A DNA stretch of 64,000 nt from Moraxella boevrei DSM 14165. Its GTDB lineage: Bacteria; Pseudomonadota; Gammaproteobacteria; Pseudomonadales; Moraxellaceae. The notes under the pieces are model-generated. The model had not been told where the DNA came from and did not search any database. It saw only the letters and a list, made by a program, of their open reading frames with translations. Of the stretch, positions 45,956-56,284 are shown piece by piece. The stretch lies in the NCBI RefSeq assembly GCF_000379845.1, contig NZ_KB903782.1:62143-126142 (forward strand). Direction: 5' to 3'. A program made the translations under genes and the position numbers. The number at the start of each line of letters is the position of its first letter. Within the stretch, counting starts at the first letter, position 1.

Positions 45956-46762
45956 TTATTTGGGTTGTTTTTGCCTTTGTTGGCTTTGTTTGATAACTTC
46001 ATTAGCAAGTTTGGTATAAGCGTAAGCCCCTGTAGAGCCAGCTTCATAGTCAATAACCGACATCCCGTGGGCAGGGGCTTCTGCTAATCGCACGTTGCGG
46101 GGAATGACGGTATGAAACAAAATATCGCCAAAATGTCGGCTTAACTCGTGCGAGACGTCATTGGCAAGAGTGTTACGTGAGTCAAACATGGTGCGTAACA
46201 CACCACGAATATGCAATTCTGGGTTTAACTCGGTCAAGCGTTCAATGGTTTGCGATAAATCCGCCAAGCCCTCTAGGGCAAAATATTCGCACTGCATCGG
46301 AATAATCACACCGTTTGTCGCACACATGGCATTAATCGTTAGTAAACTTAGACTTGGGGCACAGTCAATTACCACAAAATCATAGCTTTTTTGTGGACGG
46401 CCGTTTTTTGGCGGTAATTGTTGCAAATGTTGCATCGCATTTGCCAATAACGCAAAATTATTGTCAATTTGGCTCAACGACAAATCAATGCCTGACAAAT
46501 CACCGTTTGCCCCCACCACATCATAGCCTGCTGAAGATTTGACAACTGCCTCTAATAACGGCACATCGTCAAGTAACACGTCCGCAATGCTGTACTCAAG
46601 CTCACGTTTATGCAGTCCTGATGCGGTTGTGGCGTTGCCTTGGGCATCAAGGTCAATTAACAAAACTTTTTTGCGTTTGTTGGCTAAGGCACTGGCAAGG
46701 TTCACCGCCGTGGTGGTTTTGCCGACACCACCTTTTTGATTTGCGATTGCTAAAATATCCAT
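45956..46762 (-). CDS. parA: Chromosome partitioning ATPase ParA (Soj)
   Basis: Deviant Walker ATPase that binds DNA non-specifically in its ATP state and is released by ParB to move origins apart. The N-terminal motif IANQKGGVGKTTTAVNLASA holds the Walker A with the signature lysine. VLLIDLDAQGNATTA and YDFVVIDCAPSLSLLTINA are the other nucleotide-binding motifs. Length 268 is normal for chromosomal Soj. GAGAAACAAC precedes the ATG. The order rsmG-parA-parB is that usually found near bacterial origins. Confidence 0.96.
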   Translation of the reverse strand: MDILAIANQKGGVGKTTTAVNLASALANKRKKVLLIDLDAQGNATTASGLHKRELEYSIADVLLDDVPLLEAVVKSSAGYDVVGANGDLSGIDLSLSQIDNNFALLANAMQHLQQLPPKNGRPQKSYDFVVIDCAPSLSLLTINAMCATNGVIIPMQCEYFALEGLADLSQTIERLTELNPELHIRGVLRTMFDSRNTLANDVSHELSRHFGDILFHTVIPRNVRLAEAPAHGMSVIDYEAGSTGAYAYTKLANEVIKQSQQRQKQPK

Positions 46763-46816
46763 GTTGTTTCTCGTTGATATTTTTTTAAGGTTATTTTTAA
46801 AAATATTTTATAAATT

Positions 46817-47455
46817 TTACAGCTTCACCAAACGGATTAAATGCCGTTCTTCGTCCAAAAATGGTACGTTTAATTCGGTGGCTTGGATTTGCCAATTGCT
46901 TTGTAATTGGGCAATTTCATCAGTTGGCAATACGCCTTTCATCGCCAAAAACTCGCCATTCGTCGCTAATTTTTCTACCCCCAATGCCACAAAATCACAC
47001 AGCGATGCAAAGGCTCTGGAGGTAATTACATCGTAACTGTCGCTATGTGCTTCAATGCGACTGGCAACAGGATTGACATTTTTCAGGCCCAATTCACTGA
47101 TGATTTGTTTAATAAAACGTACTTTTTTAGCATTGCTGTCCAACGCCGTTACCGAGCGTTCAGGCTGGCAAATCGCCACAATCACCGATGGCAAACCTGC
47201 CCCTGTACCAATGTCCAACAGGCGACCTGTTGGCAAATGTGGCACAATGCTCAAACTATCCAAGATATGCTTGATGAAGGCAGGCTCAGGCTGTTTAATC
47301 GCTGTCAGATTATAGGCTTTGTTCCAAAACAACAGTTGCTGTAAATAGTAAAGTAACTGCGTTTGTTGGTGCTGTGACAGATTAAGGTTTAATTGTGCCA
47401 GACCATTTTGTAGTTTTGGTAATAATTTTTGGTAATTATTATCAACCGTTAGCAT
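46817..47455 (-). CDS. rsmG: 16S rRNA (guanine-527-N7)-methyltransferase
   Basis: S-adenosylmethionine-dependent enzyme that methylates G527 of 16S rRNA; formerly GidB. The N-terminus contains LLYYLQQLLFWNKAYNLTAI, matching the family LxxxNxxxNLT motif. The SAM-binding loop is LLDIGTGAGLPSVIVAI near 80-96, and VTALDSNAKKVRFIKQI follows. The ITSRAFASL segment near 142 is also typical. Length 212. The ATG lies two bases after the sthA stop, so it is in one operon with sthA and probably parA. Confidence 0.95.
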   Translation of the reverse strand: MLTVDNNYQKLLPKLQNGLAQLNLNLSQHQQTQLLYYLQQLLFWNKAYNLTAIKQPEPAFIKHILDSLSIVPHLPTGRLLDIGTGAGLPSVIVAICQPERSVTALDSNAKKVRFIKQIISELGLKNVNPVASRIEAHSDSYDVITSRAFASLCDFVALGVEKLATNGEFLAMKGVLPTDEIAQLQSNWQIQATELNVPFLDEERHLIRLVKL

Positions 47456-47457
47456 AA

Positions 47458-49077
47458 TTAGAACACCCGATTTAGACCGTTTAACGCCGCCACACGGTAG
47501 GCTTCTGCCATAGTTGGGTAGTTAAAGGTGGTATTCACAAAGTATTCTAGCGTACCGCCAAGTAACATTACCGCTTGACCAATATGAATAATTTCTGATG
47601 CTTGGTTACCATAGCAATGAATACCCAAAATTTGTAGGGTTTCACGGTGAAATAAGATTTTTAACACGCCACTACGCTCACCGACAATTTGGGCTCGTGC
47701 CAAATGTTTAAAAAATGCCTGCCCCACTTCATATGGAATTTTTTCTTCGGTGAGTTCTTTTTCATTTTTACCAATACTAGAAATTTCAGGAATGGTATAA
47801 ATGCCTGTCGGCACACTTCGCACAGGCATGGCGTTTTCATCGCCGACCATGTGGGCTGCAGCATAACGCCCTTGGTCATAAGCAGCCGATGCCAATGACG
47901 GCCAGCCAATCACATCGCCTGCGGCATAGATGTTGTCAATGTTAGTTTGGTAAAACTCATTGATGCTTAATTGCCCCCGTTTGTTGGCTTCTAGCCCAAT
48001 ACTGGCAAGGTTTAAGCTGTCGGTATTGCCCGAACGACCATTACACCAGAGCAAGGCATCGGATTTGATTTTCTTGCCTGATTTTAAATGTAAAATGACA
48101 CAATCGTCAAAAGTTTCCAAACGTTCAATTTCTTCATTATTACGGATAAGCACGCCAAATTGACGGAAGTCATGCGACAACGCATCCGAGATTTCATCAT
48201 CAAGGTAGCTTAATAATTGCCCTTGGGTGTTAATCAAATCTACTTTATAGCCCAATCCTGTAAAAATAGATGCGTATTCGCAACCAATCACACCCGCCCC
48301 ATAAATAATAATGCGAGAAATGACATAATCCATTTGCAAAATTTGGTCAGAATCAAACACACGTGGGTGTTCAAAGTCTAGGAAATCAGGGCGATACGGA
48401 CGGCTACCCACCGTGATAATGGCTTTATTAAAGCTGATTTCCTGCTGTGCACCGTCAGGCATATCTACCACAATGGTGTGACGATCTTTAAAACTTGCCC
48501 AACCGTTAATCAAATCAATGCGGTTACGCTCATAAAAACGGGTATGGGTATCCACTTGAGCTCGCACGACATCACGAGCTTTAGTTAAGATTTTATTTAG
48601 CGGAATTAAATGATAATCCACGCCTTTGTTTAACACAGGGTCACGGCGATTACTCAAAATGTTAAACACCGATTGACGCAATGCCTTACTTGGGATAGTA
48701 CCAACGTGAGTACAGTTACCGCCGACTTGTTTGCGTGGGTCAATAACGGCGACTTTTTGTCCAGATTTAGCGATTTTCATGGCGGCAGCTTCGCCTGCAG
48801 GCCCTGCTCCTATCACGACCGCATCATAGTCATAGCTATGCCCTGCCAAATCAGTATGTTTATAACGTTTCACATTAATGCGAGTGCTATCCAATGGGCT
48901 GATTAAGTCAAAATGTTTTGAGCCGTCATCAAAGTGGTTAGTTTTATCATCTTCGCTGATACTGACGGTGTTCGCTTGGATATCCGACTCGGACAAATCA
49001 GGTTTTTTTAGCCCGTCTCCAGCCATGCTTTGGGTGTTTTTGCTGTCTTGTTCAGGGGTCTTTTTGGGTTTTGCCAT
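47458..49077 (-). CDS. sthA: Soluble pyridine nucleotide transhydrogenase
   Basis: Cytoplasmic flavoprotein that transfers electrons between NADPH and NAD+, usually draining excess NADPH. The start at 49077 has GAGAG five bases ahead. The FAD-binding opening [21 protein letters not shown] begins only near residue 82: the first 80 residues are a charged, disordered extension ([16 protein letters not shown]) not present in E. coli SthA (466 residues). The redox-site region reads [16 protein letters not shown], lacking the second cysteine of disulfide reductases, which is the normal state for Sth[18 protein letters not shown] is the NAD(P) site and the C-terminal dimerisation domain is complete. 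Confidence 0.93.
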   Translation of the reverse strand: MAKPKKTPEQDSKNTQSMAGDGLKKPDLSESDIQANTVSISEDDKTNHFDDGSKHFDLISPLDSTRINVKRYKHTDLAGHSYDYDAVVIGAGPAGEAAAMKIAKSGQKVAVIDPRKQVGGNCTHVGTIPSKALRQSVFNILSNRRDPVLNKGVDYHLIPLNKILTKARDVVRAQVDTHTRFYERNRIDLINGWASFKDRHTIVVDMPDGAQQEISFNKAIITVGSRPYRPDFLDFEHPRVFDSDQILQMDYVISRIIIYGAGVIGCEYASIFTGLGYKVDLINTQGQLLSYLDDEISDALSHDFRQFGVLIRNNEEIERLETFDDCVILHLKSGKKIKSDALLWCNGRSGNTDSLNLASIGLEANKRGQLSINEFYQTNIDNIYAAGDVIGWPSLASAAYDQGRYAAAHMVGDENAMPVRSVPTGIYTIPEISSIGKNEKELTEEKIPYEVGQAFFKHLARAQIVGERSGVLKILFHRETLQILGIHCYGNQASEIIHIGQAVMLLGGTLEYFVNTTFNYPTMAEAYRVAALNGLNRVF

Positions 49078-49115
49078 GATTACTCTCTTTAATTGCTTTC
49101 TGATTTTAAAATCAG

Positions 49116-49202
49116 TCATTCAGTCAATAAATTTAACGTATCACTTGATTTTTGTTGGGTTACACCAAACAGACGGCTAACCCAACCCATAAGATTTTTC
49201 AT
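49116..49202 (-). CDS. Possible 28-residue small protein upstream of sthA
   Basis: A short frame [13 protein letters not shown]...LNLLTE runs from ATG 49202 to TGA 49116. The first half is an amphipathic, tryptophan-containing helix ([14 protein letters not shown]). Its TGA overlaps an upstream in-frame ATG of the sthA reading frame (ATGA at 49119-49116), the layout of a coupled leader peptide. No clear Shine-Dalgarno sequence is seen. It may be a real small protein or chance. Confidence 0.3.
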   Translation of the reverse strand: MKNLMGWVSRLFGVTQQKSSDTLNLLTE

Positions 49203-49254
49203 CTAAAACTACAAATTTTGCGGTATTATAACAGTTTATCCCACAAAACACAGT

Positions 49255-51138
49255 TTATTTTTGCACAAATAATAATGCCAAGCGAATTTCATTATAACCA
49301 TATTTTGCGGACAAAAATTCATGAATAGGGCGGATTTTTAGCATACCATCTTCGTCTTTATCGTCAGGCGTGGCGTTTATTTTTACCGTATCATAGGCTT
49401 TTTGCACGTTTTCAATCATCTGTTCATCAGGACGCAGATAGTCAATCGGTAAATTGTTAAATTGTGTTTGTAATTTGGCAATATGATTGACGATGGTTGA
49501 CTGTGCCAAGTTACGCATCTCGGCAATTTCGGCAATGGTTAGACTTTCTTCTAACAACGCTTTGGTTTGTAAATAGGTATCGCCTAAGCTGTCATCGTTT
49601 TTGGCATTTTTCTCACTGGCTAATAGGGCTTTGCGTTTTAGGGCTTGTTCTTGTTTTTCAATGCGTTTTTCGTAGGCTTGGATTTTTTGCGGATTGAGCG
49701 TGCCACGACTTTTTAAGATAAAGGCTTGTTGTAATTCTTGCAATTTTTTACCATCTATTAGCAAAAAAGTTTGCTCCAATTCATCAGACAGCTCAATAAA
49801 TCGCTTGTCCGCCCCTCTTGCCAATGGGTCAAGTTGCAAACTAAGCTCATTTATTCCTAACAACTGCAAGCCTGACAACTGTTTTAACCGAGATAATGCC
49901 ACATAGCCCTGCCCTTTTTCAAAGGTTTTGCTCAGGTTCACTTCGGCACTGTCTAAGGTCATGCCTTGGCTTTTGTGAATGGTAATCGCCCATGCCAATG
50001 TGAGCGGAATATGATAATAAGCCGACAAAATTTCACCATCTTCGTCTTCGACTTTCCACACGTCATAATCTACCACCACTCGCCGACCGTCATTAAGTTG
50101 TACTACTGGAAATAACTGTTTGTTTTGGTTGTTATTTTCTGTTGATTTATTAGCGTGATTAATCTCTTCTTCGTCATCTTTTTCCAAAATCAACGGTTGA
50201 AAATCCACAATCGTACCCATTGTGCCATTTGACACGTTTAAATCGGTATTATTTTTGATGAACATCACCTTTGCACCGACTTTTAGGGTCAATTCAGGTG
50301 TGTTACGTACCGATTTTTTCAGACTTTCCAATAATTTTTCATCACCTTCACCCCAACCAACATACAGCTGTGGCGGTGTGGTTAAATTTGCCAACTCTTG
50401 TTCGTTAATATTTTGCACATTGATATTATGGGTATAAAGCCGTGTGCGACTTTGACTCAAGGTATGCTGTTCGGTGGCTTGCAAGGCAGGAATGGTAGCT
50501 TCGGTAAATTGTTGACGGCGAATTTGGTTCAAAATATCGGTCAAATCCAAGCCAAAATAACGGTTATTATCCATATGGGTTGCTTGATTATCGCTAATGA
50601 TTTGGCGGTGTTGCTCAGTCAGATAGCACACTTGAAAATCTGCATCTAGCCACGATTGGGACATAAAGGCAAATTTATCTCGGTTGGTTTCGTTCGGATT
50701 ACCGATAGGTGGCAACTGAAAAAAATCCCCTGCCACCAACAACTGCACGCCACCGAATGGTTTTTCGTTTTCTTTGACAAATTGCAACACTTGGTTAATC
50801 ATGTCAAATTGTTTTAAATGAAGCATAGAAATCTCATCAATCACCAACACTTGCGTGCGTTGCATTCGGTCAACCAACTGGGTGCGGCGTTTGATACGGG
50901 TCAAATCTTTGGAAGTTAATTCGTCCAAAATCCCAATCCCCGCCCAACTATGAATGGTCATGCCATTCATGTGCGTGGATGCGATGCCTGTGCTGGCGGT
51001 TACGGCAACGGCGACATCTCTGGCACGCAGATAATGCAAATATTGGTTAATGGTGTAGGTTTTGCCTGCTCCTGCTGAACCTGTTAAAAAGACGTTTTTG
51101 CCTGTTTTTAAAATATTAAGTGCGGTCGATTGTTTCAT
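49255..51138 (-). CDS. PIF1/RecD-like DNA helicase with C-terminal HTH domain
   Basis: Superfamily 1B helicase. Walker A is GSAGAGKTYTINQYL at about 20-34; VAVTASTGIASTHMNGMTIHSW is the PIF1-type motif Ia; VLVIDEISML near 95 is Walker B; VAGDFFQLPPIG is motif III. Near the end of the core, TLAWAITIHKSQGMTLDSAEV and GYVALSRLKQLSGLQLL are motifs V and VI. After a coiled segment (about 475-520) there is a helix-turn-helix domain (SLTIAEIAEMRNLAQSTIVNHIAKL), as found in the helicase-associated HTH_40 group. Length 627. Such proteins are linked to G-quadruplex and replication-fork processing; the cellular role here is inferred from the family. Confidence 0.87.
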   Translation of the reverse strand: MKQSTALNILKTGKNVFLTGSAGAGKTYTINQYLHYLRARDVAVAVTASTGIASTHMNGMTIHSWAGIGILDELTSKDLTRIKRRTQLVDRMQRTQVLVIDEISMLHLKQFDMINQVLQFVKENEKPFGGVQLLVAGDFFQLPPIGNPNETNRDKFAFMSQSWLDADFQVCYLTEQHRQIISDNQATHMDNNRYFGLDLTDILNQIRRQQFTEATIPALQATEQHTLSQSRTRLYTHNINVQNINEQELANLTTPPQLYVGWGEGDEKLLESLKKSVRNTPELTLKVGAKVMFIKNNTDLNVSNGTMGTIVDFQPLILEKDDEEEINHANKSTENNNQNKQLFPVVQLNDGRRVVVDYDVWKVEDEDGEILSAYYHIPLTLAWAITIHKSQGMTLDSAEVNLSKTFEKGQGYVALSRLKQLSGLQLLGINELSLQLDPLARGADKRFIELSDELEQTFLLIDGKKLQELQQAFILKSRGTLNPQKIQAYEKRIEKQEQALKRKALLASEKNAKNDDSLGDTYLQTKALLEESLTIAEIAEMRNLAQSTIVNHIAKLQTQFNNLPIDYLRPDEQMIENVQKAYDTVKINATPDDKDEDGMLKIRPIHEFLSAKYGYNEIRLALLFVQK

Positions 51139-51225
51139 TGAATTAATTGGTCTGGTGAATTTCTCAAAATTTGGCTAAAATATTGCTACTATAACAAAAT
51201 TCTAGCGGTTACACTAGGCAAATTA

Positions 51226-51969
51226 CTAAATTTTAGTTGATTTAGCAATATCATACCGTTTTTTATTATTCATTAAACCAATCATTACCAACGATAAAAA
51301 AGCAATATCAATTATCCGAATAACCCACGTTGCCACACTAAAAATGCCAATCGGTTGTAACATTTGCCAAAGCATTAAACCGCCAAACAAACTACTAAAA
51401 AACTTTATCCAATATTGTATGGCATTTTTGCGATGAAACTCTGTTTTTAAAGGAAGTTTTTTTGTTAAAACCAACCAATAGCCAAAAATCACGACCAACC
51501 CCAACACACCACCGCTATATTGTAACCATTTAAATAAGGGTTTTGTTAAAATAACGTGATGAAAAATATCAAAACGCTCAACCAACCAACCTGTATTGTG
51601 TGTAAAGCTATCTAAAAAAACATGGGTTATCATGCCAACTATCGCAGAAATACTAAAACGTATGATAAATTTCAAAAAACTATCATCGGTTTGTGTTTTA
51701 ATTTTTTGATAATCTAACCGCAAAAATTTTGGTAAATATTGCCAAAAATAGGGGGCAATCTGAGTTTGATATAGCCAAAATATCCCAAAACTTAACGGCA
51801 AATTTACCAAAAAAAATCCGTCAAACCGATGCCCAAAACTTTGGCTGGCTTGACCATATAAAAAGTACAAAAAATCAGGTGACATTGAGCCGATAATTAG
51901 GGCTTCTTGATGCAATAGGCGATGACGTAACGGTAACACAACCGCAGGGTGGGCAAGAGTAAACGGCAT
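51226..51969 (-). CDS. DUF4184 family membrane protein
   Basis: A 247-residue integral membrane protein of a family with no established function. The N-terminus MPFTLAHPAVVLPLRHRL and the segment LIIGSMSPDFLYFLYG are diagnostic of DUF4184. Several hydrophobic spans follow (LPLSFGIFWLYQ, FSISAIVGMITHVFLDSFTH, LGLVVIFGYWLVL, FFSSLFGGLMLWQML). The conserved His and Asp residues (AHPA, SPDF, THVFLDSFTH) resemble a metal-dependent membrane hydrolase arrangement, as in the related YdjM/LrgB-like metal-dependent hydrolase group; that is inference. It lies downstream of the helicase gene's promoter side with no overlap. Confidence 0.85.
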   Translation of the reverse strand: MPFTLAHPAVVLPLRHRLLHQEALIIGSMSPDFLYFLYGQASQSFGHRFDGFFLVNLPLSFGIFWLYQTQIAPYFWQYLPKFLRLDYQKIKTQTDDSFLKFIIRFSISAIVGMITHVFLDSFTHNTGWLVERFDIFHHVILTKPLFKWLQYSGGVLGLVVIFGYWLVLTKKLPLKTEFHRKNAIQYWIKFFSSLFGGLMLWQMLQPIGIFSVATWVIRIIDIAFLSLVMIGLMNNKKRYDIAKSTKI

Positions 51970-52045
51970 AATTTTTTAATTTTATCAATAGGTTGAATAA
52001 ATTATAAAAAATTATCGTGGCTTAAAATGTGAAAAAATGATGAAA

Positions 52046-52072
52046 AACCGCCTAATATTTAGACGGCTTTCA
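52046..52072 (-). terminator. Terminator after gcvP
   Basis: Minus-strand arms AGCCGTCTAA and TTAGGCGGTT pair fully with two G-U pairs, followed by a T-run; 26 bases past the gcvP stop. Confidence 0.75.
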
Positions 52073-52097
52073 TTATTTTAAATAAATTATTTAACAA

Positions 52098-54953
52098 TTA
52101 TTCATAATTATCAATGCTTGGGCAAGAACAAATCAAGTGCTTATCACCGTACACATCGTCCACACGGCTGACGCTTGGCCAAAATTTATTGTCACGGAGA
52201 TAGTCTAGCGGATAAGCGGCTACTTCACGGCTATAGCCACGTTTCCACTCGCCAAGCACCACCTGAGCGGTGTGCGGTGCATTTACCAGTGGATTATCAT
52301 CGGCTGACCATTCGCCATTTTTCACTTTCATCGCCTCGCGTTTGATTTGTTTTAATGCCGAAATAAAGCGGTCAAGTTCTTCTTTGCTTTCGCTTTCCGT
52401 CGGCTCAATCATCAACGTACCTGCCACAGGGAAAGACATCGTTGGGGCGTGGAAGCCATAGTCCATCAAGCGTTTGGCAATATCCACTTCGGTAATGCCT
52501 GTTTCTTCTTTTAATGGGCGAATATCAATGATACACTCGTGGGCGACACGACCATTTTTGCCTGTATAAAGTACAGGATAATCATCTTTTAGCTGACTTG
52601 CCATGTAGTTGGCGTTTAACAAGGCACTTTCGGTCGCTTGTTTTAAGCCGTCTTTACCCATCATGGTGATATACATCCAAGAAATTGGTAAAATACTCGC
52701 CGAACCAAACGGAGCTGCCGATACGGCTGTCATGCCATCTTGAGCGTTTGGCACAGGGGCAACCACGTGATTGGCGATAAACGGTGCTAGATGCGACTTC
52801 ATGCCGATAGGACCCATGCCCGGACCACCGCCACCGTGTGGAATACAGAAGGTCTTGTGCAAATTCATGTGTAATACGTCCGCACCCACGTCCGCAGGTT
52901 GCATCATCGCAACTTGAGCGTTCATGTTCGCACCGTCCATATACACCTGACCGCCATGTTTGTGAATTAAATCGCAAATATCACGAATGCCTTCTTCAAA
53001 TACGCCATGCGTTGATGGATAAGTAATCATCAACGCACCCAAGTTTTCGCTATGCTGTTCGGCTTTCGCAGTCAAATCAGCAATATCCACATTACCAAAT
53101 TCATCGGTGGCAACTACCACCACTTGCATTCCCATCATTTGAGCAGTCGCAGGGTTCGTACCATGTGCTGAACGTGGAATTAAGCAAATATGACGGTCAG
53201 TTTGCCCCAAACTTTCATGATAACGGCGGATTGCAAGTAACCCTGCATATTCACCAGACGCACCTGAGTTTGGTTGCATACTAATCGCATCAAAACCTGT
53301 AATCGCTTTTAACTGCTCTTGTAAACCATCAATCATTGCCAAATAGCCACCGACTTGGTCTCTTGGGGCAAAGGGATGCACATTGGCAAATTCATTCCAA
53401 GTAATGGGTAACATTTCGCTAGTTGCGTTTAATTTCATGGTACAACTACCCAATGAAATCATACTATGGTTCATCGCTAAATCTTTGTTTTCTAACTTTT
53501 TCAAGTAGCGTAGCATTTCATGTTCAGTATGGTAGCTGTTAAACACAGGGTGGGTCAAAATTTCATCTTTACGCAATAAATCGGCATTTAACGAGATTTT
53601 GAATTCGCCCAAGGTTACCGCCTTACCTGTAAACACTTCAGTCAAATCAGCAAAATCGTGTTCATCACTCACTTCACTAAATGCCACTGCTAAATGTTCG
53701 CTGTCCACCTGGCGTAAGTTAATACCTTTGTCTAACGCAGATTGATAAATCGTATCGGCTTTGTCCGTTTTTACCAAAACAGTGTCAAAAAATTGCTCAT
53801 AAACCACGGTTAAACCTGCATTTTTCACGGATTCAGCAAAGGCTGTCGCCAAGGCATGAATACGAGTTGCAATCCGTTTTACGCCTTTTGCCCCATGATA
53901 AACGGCATACATACCTGCCATATTGGCAAGCAAGACTTGCGACGTACAGATATTTGAGTTAGCTTTTTCACGGCGAATGTGCTGTTCACGAGTCTGTAAC
54001 GCCATACGCAACGCAGGTTTTCCTTGAGCATCCACCGAAACACCGATAATACGCCCAGGAGCAGAGCGTTTGGCACTATCGGTAAAAGCAAAGTAGGCAG
54101 CGTGTGGACCACCAAACCCCATCGGTACACCAAAACGTTGCGTATTGCCTAATGCCACGTCAGCACCCATGTCCGCAGGCGATTTTAACAGCACAAGGCT
54201 CATCACATCCGCCACGACAATGGCTTGCGTGCCTTTGGTTTTAACAGTTGAAATGATATCGGTTAAATCAACCACATCACCGTCTTTACCAACATATTGG
54301 AAAATCGCCCCAAAAAAGTCGCCATTTTTCGCCACATCAAAATCGCCAACCACCACATCAAAACCAAAATAGTTAGCACGTGTACGAATCACATCCAGCG
54401 TCTGTGGAAAAATACGGCTATCCACAAAAAATTGATTAGATTTGTTTTTACTAACACGTTTTGCCATCGCCATCGCCTCAGCAGCAGCCGTCGCTTCATC
54501 TAGTAAACTTGCCCCTGCCAACTCCAAACCTGACAAATCAATACACACTTGTTGGAAATTTAACAAGGCTTCAAGGCGACCTTGAGCGATTTCTGCTTGG
54601 TAAGGTGTGTAGGCGGTGTACCAACCAGGGTTTTCTAACACATTACGCACGATGACGTTTGGCGTGCGAGTTGGATAGTAACCTAAGCCGATATAGCTAC
54701 GGTTTACCGTAATGTTGTCCGCCATGCCACGCAATTTGGCAAGGGCTTCGTGTTCAGGCACACTGTTTGGTAGGTCTAAATCTTTGTTGAGCTTCACCGA
54801 TGCAGGGACGGTTTGGCTGATAAAATCTGCCATGTCTTTTGCCCCGACGGCGGTTAACATGGCTTGTTTTTCAGTGTCGTCAATGCCGATATGGCGGTTA
54901 ATAAATTCGCCGTGATTGAACACATCGGCAAAGGTTTTGAAAGTTTGGCTCAT
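52098..54953 (-). CDS. gcvP: Glycine dehydrogenase (decarboxylating), P protein
   Basis: PLP enzyme of the glycine cleavage system: decarboxylates glycine and passes the aminomethyl group to the lipoyl arm of GcvH. The 951 residues hold two aminotransferase-like halves, the fused form of proteobacteria. The N-terminal half has [17 protein letters not shown] and [40 protein letters not shown]-type blocks. The PLP lysine is in [19 protein letters not shown] near residue 700. AAGGAAATTTT precedes the ATG. Its promoter side is occupied by a decayed vapC-like gene and a nitroreductase, so unlike in many bacteria it is not directly behind gcvH. Confidence 0.96.
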   Translation of the reverse strand: MSQTFKTFADVFNHGEFINRHIGIDDTEKQAMLTAVGAKDMADFISQTVPASVKLNKDLDLPNSVPEHEALAKLRGMADNITVNRSYIGLGYYPTRTPNVIVRNVLENPGWYTAYTPYQAEIAQGRLEALLNFQQVCIDLSGLELAGASLLDEATAAAEAMAMAKRVSKNKSNQFFVDSRIFPQTLDVIRTRANYFGFDVVVGDFDVAKNGDFFGAIFQYVGKDGDVVDLTDIISTVKTKGTQAIVVADVMSLVLLKSPADMGADVALGNTQRFGVPMGFGGPHAAYFAFTDSAKRSAPGRIIGVSVDAQGKPALRMALQTREQHIRREKANSNICTSQVLLANMAGMYAVYHGAKGVKRIATRIHALATAFAESVKNAGLTVVYEQFFDTVLVKTDKADTIYQSALDKGINLRQVDSEHLAVAFSEVSDEHDFADLTEVFTGKAVTLGEFKISLNADLLRKDEILTHPVFNSYHTEHEMLRYLKKLENKDLAMNHSMISLGSCTMKLNATSEMLPITWNEFANVHPFAPRDQVGGYLAMIDGLQEQLKAITGFDAISMQPNSGASGEYAGLLAIRRYHESLGQTDRHICLIPRSAHGTNPATAQMMGMQVVVVATDEFGNVDIADLTAKAEQHSENLGALMITYPSTHGVFEEGIRDICDLIHKHGGQVYMDGANMNAQVAMMQPADVGADVLHMNLHKTFCIPHGGGGPGMGPIGMKSHLAPFIANHVVAPVPNAQDGMTAVSAAPFGSASILPISWMYITMMGKDGLKQATESALLNANYMASQLKDDYPVLYTGKNGRVAHECIIDIRPLKEETGITEVDIAKRLMDYGFHAPTMSFPVAGTLMIEPTESESKEELDRFISALKQIKREAMKVKNGEWSADDNPLVNAPHTAQVVLGEWKRGYSREVAAYPLDYLRDNKFWPSVSRVDDVYGDKHLICSCPSIDNYE

Positions 54954-54994
54954 AAAATTTCCTTTTGGTAAAAGTAAAAAGGTTTAGGTTTTGG

Positions 54995-55386
54995 TTAAAA
55001 ATAAGTGAAATAATTATTTAAATTTTCTTCATTTAATAACGTAACAGTCTGTGATTTACTTAACTTTTTATTAAAAGTCCATAAATCCGCATTATTTTTT
55101 TGTGAAGTTGTTAAAATCATATAATCTGAAAAATCAGCATTCTGATGACGATAAAAGTTTAAGGCTTGTTCAAAAATTGCTTGATTTTCCAAAAAAATTA
55201 TGGCTGACTAATAGGTCATCCAAACCTTTAAAATATTTGCTTTATCAAAATCGTACCGTTATTTTAACAATCAAACTCATTCCATTCTACTTGAGTATTT
55301 TGAGCAACAAAAATTTTGTTGGCTTTTTTAACCAATTCACGAGCTAACGCATATTGTGCTGAACTTGTTGGGTCATTGACAACTTA
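54995..55386 (-). pseudogene. Degraded VapC-like PIN-domain toxin gene
   Basis: Two fragments in different minus-strand frames together match one PIN-domain protein. The upstream fragment (55386-55264) encodes VNDPTSSAQYALARELVKKANKIFVAQ... and stops at TAA. The downstream fragment (55192-54995) encodes FEQALNFYRHQNADFSDYMI followed by ...LWTFNKKLSKS, the second half with the A-F-x-DYL and TFDKKL-type motifs. The region between, read with single-base shifts in T- and A-runs, also gives PIN-like sequence (FDKANILKV, DDLLVSHNFF). The true N-terminus (usual DTNVLVRL motif) is missing, cut exactly at the nitroreductase stop. No intact vapB-like antitoxin is next to it. Confidence 0.75.
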
Positions 55387-55387
55387 G

Positions 55388-56116
55388 CTAAACCTTAAAA
55401 ACAAAGCGTTTTTTATCAAACCGATATTGCTCCATGTAAATCCCTTTTTCCGCACGTTCGCCCACAGCGATAACCATGCCAATATGTTGATGAGCATGCA
55501 AACCAAGCAATTTTTTCATTTTGGGTTCATCAAACCCACCCATTGGACAACTATCAAACCCATACGCACGTACCGCCAACATAAAATTTTGGCACGCCAA
55601 ATATAAATTAGCTAACGCCCACGTTTTGATATCAGTTTCGCTATACATGGGTTCTGCGATTGCCCCTTTAACTTGACGAAACGCATTGGTCGCAAGCCAT
55701 TTCGCAGGGGCTAACGCATTTAATTTGCCACGAGTAAAGGCAACAGGAATGAGTTTACCATAATAGTCTTTTACCGCTTTTGGGGCGGGTTGTACAGGGA
55801 AAAATTTAATATTGTCTTGGGCGTGTTGTCGCCAAGTATCGGTACGAGCCACGCAGACAATTAAACGATTAGCAGTCCGAGCGGCGTTTTGGTTCATGCA
55901 ATATTCAACTGCCTTTTTGTGAGTTTCTGGACTTTCAATCACATAAAATTCCCAAGGCTGTAAATTGCTTGAATTCGGAGCGAGCAACGCCATGTCCAAA
56001 CACGCATCTAGCACGTCATCAGGCACAGGCGTATGGGTAAAAAGTCGCACCGAACGGCGACTGGTTACAACATCGTAAAAATTTACGGTTTTTGGGTCGG
56101 TGTGGATATTGGGCAT
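55388..56116 (-). CDS. Nitroreductase family protein
   Basis: A 242-residue FMN-dependent oxidoreductase. The N-terminal motif FYDVVTSRRSVRLFTHTPVP with LAPNSSNLQPWEFYVIES is the classic nitroreductase fold. The C-terminal part has NLYLACQNFMLAVRAYGFDSCPMGGFDEPKMKKLLGL, with the GFD-x-CPMGGF substrate/FMN loop. Differences from NfsA/NfsB include an insertion near 95-130 (AQDNIKFFPVQPAPKAVKDYYG). The physiological substrate is unknown. It sits between gcvH and gcvP on the same strand, with about 170 bases to gcvH. No clear Shine-Dalgarno sequence precedes the ATG. Confidence 0.87.
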   Translation of the reverse strand: MPNIHTDPKTVNFYDVVTSRRSVRLFTHTPVPDDVLDACLDMALLAPNSSNLQPWEFYVIESPETHKKAVEYCMNQNAARTANRLIVCVARTDTWRQHAQDNIKFFPVQPAPKAVKDYYGKLIPVAFTRGKLNALAPAKWLATNAFRQVKGAIAEPMYSETDIKTWALANLYLACQNFMLAVRAYGFDSCPMGGFDEPKMKKLLGLHAHQHIGMVIAVGERAEKGIYMEQYRFDKKRFVFKV

Positions 56117-56284
56117 AGTATTATAAAAGCAGTTGTAAAAATTATTTTAAGAATTTGTTGCTAATTGATTGTTTTTAAAGAAAATCAATTAACAATAAAA
56201 TCTAAATATTACTTAGTAAATCTAGGTCATATTAAAAATTTATTTAATACAACCCAAAAACAATCTAACAAAAATTATTATAAA

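Noticed and set aside
44751-47455. parS sites and replication origin near parA/parB
   Set aside because: I looked for the palindrome TGTTNCACGTGNAACA in the genes and gaps and found none; gene order alone suggests the origin may be nearby outside the window.
52046-52072. Neisseria-like DNA uptake sequence (GCCGTCT core) in the gcvP terminator
   Set aside because: Only partial matches occur, a handful across 64 kb and mostly within genes, with no enrichment at terminators.
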